From Tamarix chinensis (taxonomy: Eukaryota; Streptophyta; Magnoliopsida; Caryophyllales; Tamaricaceae): a stretch of DNA of 64,000 bases. The stretch's first letter is position 1. Every line of letters starts with the position of its first letter. The notes beneath the pieces were generated by a model that saw nothing but the letters and a program-made list of their open reading frames with translations, searched no databases and was not told where the DNA came from. Position numbers and translations under genes: made by a program. Below, piece after piece: positions 58,534 to 64,000 of the stretch. The stretch is from contig CM060172.1 in the NCBI GenBank assembly GCA_030549775.1, positions 126,221,122 to 126,285,121 on the forward strand, read 5' to 3'.

Positions 58534-59364
58534 AAATTTTAAATTGAGGCTACCTTGGTGTTATATATATATATATAAATTTGAGGCCCTAATGATTGAG
58601 AACTAGACTTGATTATTGAGCGGGGTTGAGAGCTGGTTAGGTCATAGTTTGACCATGTTATTTAGAATTTTGTTACATGGAGAACACATTTTTACTCGAT
58701 GAAAAATGTTTGTCATTTTTACTTTAAGGGTATCGGCAGTTTTTACAGCATCAACTGTCAACCCACCAGCATTATTTGCTGTATCACCCCCACTAGTTAT
58801 CTTTCCCATCCCAACCTCCACCCTCATTGGCAATATAAGCCACACCAACACCTCCACCTAGTTTATAACATTGATTTTCCCACCACACTAATCGGCAACC
58901 TCCACCATCGGCAACATTTGTTCACGGGCATAAATTGCCGGTCCCCTACCCCCATGACCGGCTATTTTTGTCGTTCCGCATAAAAAAAATATAGTTGATT
59001 ATAGAGGAATAAGCGTATCCGATTAAATTATCGGACACAATTATTACATATAATGACAAACTTATTTGCACATTATAGTCGTATGTGGTTATAGCTTAAG
59101 TATGGATTGAAAAAAAAATTGTTAGAAATACAGAGTATAAGAAGGGACAGACATAGGCACAGGTAGAATTTTTTTTTTGTCTAGTACAAATGTGTTGTTT
59201 AAGTTTCTATCGTCCGAATGCTTATATATAAGTGAACGACTTCATAAATTTTATTTTTCGTCATAGAGAAATTAACCATACATTTTAATATAAAATTATC
59301 AAAACCAAGACTTTGTTCAATCTTTTGGTAAAATTTCACATTCTTATTTTTTTAAACACTTACA
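58534..59364. other. Intergenic sequence with a C-rich block
   Basis: At 58725-58980 there is a C-rich block with recurring CATCGGCAAC and CCACCA phrases and a small inverted repeat, GCCGGTC and GACCGGC (about 58937-58964). The proline/threonine frames within it have no known motif. The rest is AT-rich. Confidence 0.4.
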
Positions 59365-59532
59365 ATGAATAATAAATTTGGAAGCCCTTCAAACTACGAC
59401 GAGTTTGAGACTTTGACAAGCTATGACGAGTTTAGAACTTCGATGAACTACAATGATGGGTTCACAACCCCAATGTACTACGATGATGGATTTAGAATAC
59501 TGACAAGCTATGGATACATAGAAAAAATATAA
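59365..59532 (+). CDS. Small ORF with tandem Tyr/Asp/Phe repeats (55 aa)
   Basis: A 55-residue frame starts MNNKFGSPSN and contains four related units of nine or ten residues: YDEFETLTS, YDEFRTSMN, YNDGFTTPM and YYDDGFRILTS. The nucleotide repeats are 27-30 bases long and have diverged while the frame stayed open. Low-complexity N-termini of this sort occur in some plant proteins, including proteins derived from DNA transposons, but I do not recognise this one. No promoter or further exon is evident, so it may be a fragment. Confidence 0.35.
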   Translation: MNNKFGSPSNYDEFETLTSYDEFRTSMNYNDGFTTPMYYDDGFRILTSYGYIEKI

Positions 59533-60478
59533 ATGAATTCTCCAAATATTAATTACAACTTAGATGAAGAGATATAATTTATTTTTTTATTAATGTAAAT
59601 TGTGTTGATGAATTTGGTTTGATGAAATTGATACTTCTTTTTATTATATTATTATGGTCAACTCTTTTTTTTTCTTCAGGATATGGAAAATACATGTTTT
59701 ATAACGCAAAATTATCAGAGATTTTTTATTATAACAGATCAAATATTTTTTAATTGTAAAGAATTTGACCCGATATGTGTTCACACCTCAAAAATCATTG
59801 GCTAAGCATGTGTGCGTAATAAAATTTGTACTTCTTGAGGGATTGACCTATGTACGTGTTTCTAGTGGGCTTCATAGACTCCCCAAGGATCAATTGTATA
59901 TATCTAAACAGGCATGTCACTCTATCTAGCATATACGTTTTCACTTTCTCCAAACAGTGTAAAAAACTTGGATATAATGTCATCGAACAATCTCTACATG
60001 AATACGCTACTCTATATGGATCGCAAATGACCTGTCACAAAAAAAACTAAATATGAATATGGCTAATATAATATAGTAAGAATATGATAATTTGAGAATA
60101 AATTTGACGTAGGCATTAGATCAATATTAGCACGGAATTCCTCGAGCATCTCCTATTTATTGTCGAATTTATGGCCACAAAATCACCTCATACAATGGAG
60201 ATAGTCTGAATTATACCTGGATCATTCCACTCCAAACCTCAAAAAGAATTAAAAAATCCATGTCTTTTATAATATTCGACTGTTAGAATTATAACTAATG
60301 TATACAAGTATGTAATATATATAGTCATAAAATTACCTGTAATAGAGTGATATATTCTGACATTTGAGTAGCGTTAGCTCTAGAAGTCATACCAAGTTGT
60401 TGATATAGAAAAGTAAGTGCGGCTTCACCCCATGCACAACCTTCAGCCCGGCTAAGATCTTAAAGAAAGAGGATGTAG
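59533..60478. other. Unassigned sequence, possible coding fragments
   Basis: At 59795-60050 both strands have open frames and the sequence is less AT-rich; the minus-strand one reads LEKVKTYMLDRVTCLFRYIQ. I recognise no family. A fragment of the same element as the small repeat ORF to the left is possible. Confidence 0.3.
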
Positions 60479-60545
60479 TGTAACACCCCCAAAATTCATT
60501 AATGAAAGAGGATCTTAAAGAACTATGAATTTTGGGGATATTACC
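60479..60545. repeat. Palindrome of LTR-like ends
   Basis: TGTAACACCCCCAAAATTCAT (60479-60499) faces ATGAATTTTGGGGATATTACC (60525-60545) across 25 bases. Both arms resemble the ends of the Tekay-like LTRs. On the minus strand it reads like an LTR start joined to an LTR end with the body missing. Confidence 0.7.
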
Positions 60546-61192
60546 ACCATACTTAGTATTATACCAGTTTTCTCCTACTGTTCCAGTAACAAGTGCTAAG
60601 GCTAAAAGAATAAAATACAATTTGTTTGAATTCAAACTTTATTTTAAGTTAGAGTAGCATAGATAGTTTCGTTACAATAATAGAACCCACCAATGGTGTT
60701 TACAAGAGTAAAGATTACATTTAAACTAAAAATCAAAAGGTGAAAGAGCGAAACCCTAAGAGTTCCCGGATAATCCTTACGCCCTTTCCCGTTATCCACT
60801 TGAATAGCACTTGCAATGGACCTGCAAGAGACACTACCCATTGAATAGGCAGGGGCTTACGAATGGAACTCTTCAGTACTATGGTACTGAGTAACCCTTT
60901 TAAACCAAATTGAAAAGCAGGTTCGCTTGCAATACATCATGCATAAATAGTATAAAATGATAACATACAGACTAATACACCATTCAACACCACACATACA
61001 ACAAGAAATACATAGCACAACATCCACGTACTTAATAAGTCCATCACATACCGAAGTAGGGACAAGCACTGAAGCCAAATTCATGCCATATCAATAGATC
61101 AAAATGTGAAATCAATACCTTTGGTTTTAAGCCATTAATTAATCATTATTCAACCATCGTCTTTGAGATATATCCATGTGAGTGTGGAAACT

Positions 61193-61560
61193 CCACTATT
61201 ATAGCTAGTGAATCGGAAACAATAAGGGCAACACGCACCTGACCACTATTATTTGCCGGTGGATCGGTCTCTAGGGCTTCCTGTACTTGGCCACTATTAT
61301 TCACTTGTGGACTGGTCTGGCCCCGAGTCACATGGTGTTCCACTATAAGTGATTAGTGTATTCCCATAATTTATTGATGTCCTACATTTGGTTTATTGAG
61401 TTCGGGATCCCCCACTATTATAGCCGGTGGATCGGAAACATACATGGCAGCACACACCTAATCACTATTATTTACCGGTGGATTAGTCCCGAGGGCATCT
61501 TGCACTTGGCCACTATTATGCCCGTGTATCAGTCTGGGCTCGACTCAACAATCTTTTACT
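61193..61560 (-). repeat. Duplicated unit of about 219 bp in the antisense LTR
   Basis: The block starting CCACTATTATAGCTAGTG (61193) is repeated as CCACTATTATAGCCGGTGG (61412). Each contains further CCACTATTATT or TCACTATTATT sub-units with a CCGGTGGAT-type spacer. Related units with GAATAGTGG occur in the solo LTR at 18387-23623. Confidence 0.75.
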
Positions 61561-61879
61561 TTACGTAATTAGTACTTTATTCATGTCTTATTTAACGAGT
61601 TCATTTATTCACTTCGAGGAAAGAGGGAAATGTCACAAATCTAGGATCATGGCATACACAAAACCCTAACATTTACTTCAAACATATCTAACACACATTT
61701 CCACGCATACTTACTAACCAAACACCCTTTGCATAATTATGATATAACACCATATCACCCCTCTTAATTATCCATTCAACTCTAAGTCATACTATGTTCT
61801 TATGATACTCCTTACTTTTCAAATACCCTTATCTTATTATTCAATATTGTTTGTGTCTTATTATGGAACTCATTTAATC

Positions 61880-62860
61880 CATTGATGTGTTAACCACAAG
61901 TTACTAATTTACCCCTATTATATTTACCAAATTACTGAAATACCCCTTACTTGCAAAGTTACCTAGTCATCTCTTTTTATTTGCCAAATTACCATATTAC
62001 CCTCCATGTTGTATAATTACCAAATTGCCCCTTACGTGTGTTAAATTATCCTCCATACTTATTAAATCACCAACTTTACCCCTCATACTTATTAGGTTAC
62101 TAATTTACCCTTCCAGTGGATTAAATTACCGTATTACCCTTTATACTTATCTAAATTACTAGTTTGCCACTTAGGCTTATTAAGTTACCAAATCACCCTC
62201 CATACTTGTTATACTTACCCGATTTTCCATTTGGTTAGTTAGATTACTAAATTGTCCCTCATGCTTATTAAATTTACCAAGTTGCCCTTTCGGTTGATCA
62301 TATTGCCAAATTACCCTTCTTATTTATTAAAATTACCAAATTGCCTTCTTAGTTGGTTAAATTACCAAATTACCCCTCTTCATTATTAAAATTACTAAAT
62401 TGCCCCTTTTAATTGGGTAAATTACCAAATTTTCCTTCTTCATTATTATAATTACCATTTTGCCCCTCTTTATTCAAATGACCAAAATACCCTTTCCTCT
62501 ATACCAAATTACCATTTTACCCCTTTACTTTACATAACTAGAAAAATACCTTTCCTTTATACCAAATTACTATTTGACCCTTTTACATTACATAATTACT
62601 AAAATACCCTTCCTTTATACCAAATTACCATTTTATCCTTTTACACTACATAATTACCAAAAATACCCTTCCATTACACCAAATTGCCCTTCTGCTTTAT
62701 TAAATTACCATCTTACCTCCTTACTTTATAAAATTACCAAAATACTCATTTTCCATATAAAATTACTAAAATACCCTTCTTAGTTATCCATTTACCATTT
62801 TACCCCCTTTACTCTTATAATTTACCATTTTGCCCTTATTATACCACTTTTAATAAAATA
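61880..62860 (-). repeat. AAATTACCAAATTGCCCCTT minisatellite
   Basis: For about 1 kb, variants of AAATTACCAAATTACCCCTT recur every 45-60 bases. On the LTR sense strand the unit is a GGGGTAATTTGGTAATTT motif. The phrases diverge but the period is visible throughout. Confidence 0.8.
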
Positions 62861-64000
62861 TCCTCACTGCATAAAATATTAATATTCATGGTCTATGCCC
62901 ATCATCCAACTCCACTAACTATTATTATTTAACTTTAATACACATTAGCACCTACACTTATTTAGGCCACACCCTCACACAAGAAATATGACTAAAATAC
63001 CCCTAGGACCCATAATAACAATATTTATGCAACAAATGGCCGCATTAGCATAATATATCCTACATATGCACTTAACATTATTATTAACAACAAAGCTCAT
63101 TACTTAAGCATTATTTCTACACATGACACATAAATTAACAAGCTTTCCTTTTTATCAATCAACGTATACCACTAAATACATTATACTTAACAACATATAT
63201 CATGCATATAAACATATTAAAATCCCTAATGTGCTAGCATATGTATATTCATACATTTTAGTAGGGTTTAACGGTTACCTTATTTCCTACAAAAATCAAA
63301 CCTTAACGTTACCCCGGTTAAAGGCTTAAGCTTTGATTAGTAAAATCAATACCTAAAAATAATACCAATACTCATCATATTGGAAATAGAAAAACCCAAA
63401 GGATACAACTTTATCAAAACTTAATTAAAGACATACTAATGGTAACCATTATTATACCTAAAAAATTAACCCAAACAAGGTCCAAATAGAAGGCAGGTCT
63501 CACGTTGCTCATGCAACAGGAGCTACATGCAGAAGGTAAGGAAGAAAGGGGGTTGAAGAAGGGAATAAGAGAAGGAAGGGGCTGGTTCGGATGGGGTTTT
63601 GGAAGTTAAGTAGGGGGCTTGTGGAGGGAGTTAGGGTGGAGGCTAGGTGTAGGGATAGAATGGGGGTGTAGGTGGTGGTTGAGGGTGGATGAGGGTGGAT
63701 GATTGGCGGCCAAGGGCGGTGGAGGTGGTGGTTGCAAGGCTGGGAAAATAGCTGCAACGGTGGCAGAGGTGAAGGAGGAAGGGAACACAAGAAGGAAAAA
63801 GGAAGGGCTACAAGGCAGGGTTTCGGCCAAGGGAGGCAAGGGGTGATAGGGGAGGTTACAGGGAGTGAATTGGTGGCTTTGGTGGCGGCGGAAGAGGCAG
63901 AACGATGACATAAAGTGTTGGTGTAGGGTGGAGGCCGAGAAATGGGAAAGAAAAGGAAAAAGATGAAGGGTGGCTACAGGGGGCTTGTGGGGGTGGCTTG

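Larger units (their letters stand above)
60640..64000 (-). mobile_element. Antisense Tekay-like LTR, running off the window
   Basis: On the minus strand the order is that of the family: a pyrimidine-rich block (63480-64000 seen here as purine-rich), an AT-rich tandem region (61880-62860), units with GAATAGTGG-like motifs and GACTCGGG (61170-61560), and GGGTTACTCAGTACCATAGT with TTCAATGGGTAGTG (60900-60830). The last two are shared with the LTR at 51900-52996. The 5' end is beyond 64000. The 3' end is probably the TGTTACA at 60479, but the palindrome there makes this uncertain. Frames at 63509-63911 are low-complexity and not genes. Confidence 0.65.

Noticed and set aside
63509..63911. Pro/Ser- and Gly/Arg-rich frames near the right edge
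   Set aside because: Low-complexity part of the antisense LTR; both strands are open because of composition.

Overview
This window looks like nuclear DNA of a flowering plant with a repeat-rich genome. The reasons are the AT-rich base composition, degenerate TTTAGGG-type repeats at the left edge, L1-type LINEs with RNase H ends, CACTA and hAT DNA transposons, Copia fragments, Tekay/Del-like long terminal repeats and one single-exon gene of a plant-specific family. I cannot name the species. No rRNA, tRNA, CRISPR or bacterial-type operon is visible.

Only one convincing host gene is present, at about 24.8-26.3 kb on the + strand. It is an intronless, serine-rich protein of about 480-498 residues with the motif layout of the MAKR/BKI1-like plant proteins. 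It sits in an island of roughly 4 kb with higher-complexity sequence, a pyrimidine-rich promoter and a telo-box just upstream of the start.

The rest is layered transposon debris. 0-5.5 kb: telomere-like repeat, a dead hAT transposase and a very AT-rich degenerate array. 5.9-13.8 kb: L1 LINE remains (ORF1 zinc knuckle, ORF2 endonuclease, zinc-binding region, RNase H) cut by a solo LTR at 10293-13516. 13.8-18.1 kb: two more LTRs of the same class and an antisense LINE. 18.4-23.6 kb: a solo LTR with a perfect 5-bp target duplication that carries a fragment of an endogenous caulimovirid-like pararetrovirus. 27.8-32.1 kb: a MITE, AT-rich repeats and antisense LINE 3' pieces. 32.46-45.39 kb: a nearly complete but dead CACTA (En/Spm) element with both ends, TNP2-like and second-gene remnants, and a 3.1-kb solo LTR inside its transposase gene. 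46-50.5 kb: low-complexity repeats and second copies of two repeat families. 51-56.4 kb: a dead Copia element cut by an antisense LTR and followed by a 5'-truncated LINE. 58.3-58.6 kb: a Copia primer-binding site and start of gag. 60.5-64 kb: an antisense LTR running off the window.

The elements give a relative order of events: CACTA before its solo LTR; LINE before the solo LTR at 10.3 kb; Tekay-like LTR before the pararetrovirus fragment inside it; Copia before the LTR inside it and before the adjoining LINE. All Tekay-like copies are solo or partial LTRs with no internal gag-pol, which points to strong LTR-LTR recombination. I did not find a new defence, secretion or biosynthetic system.
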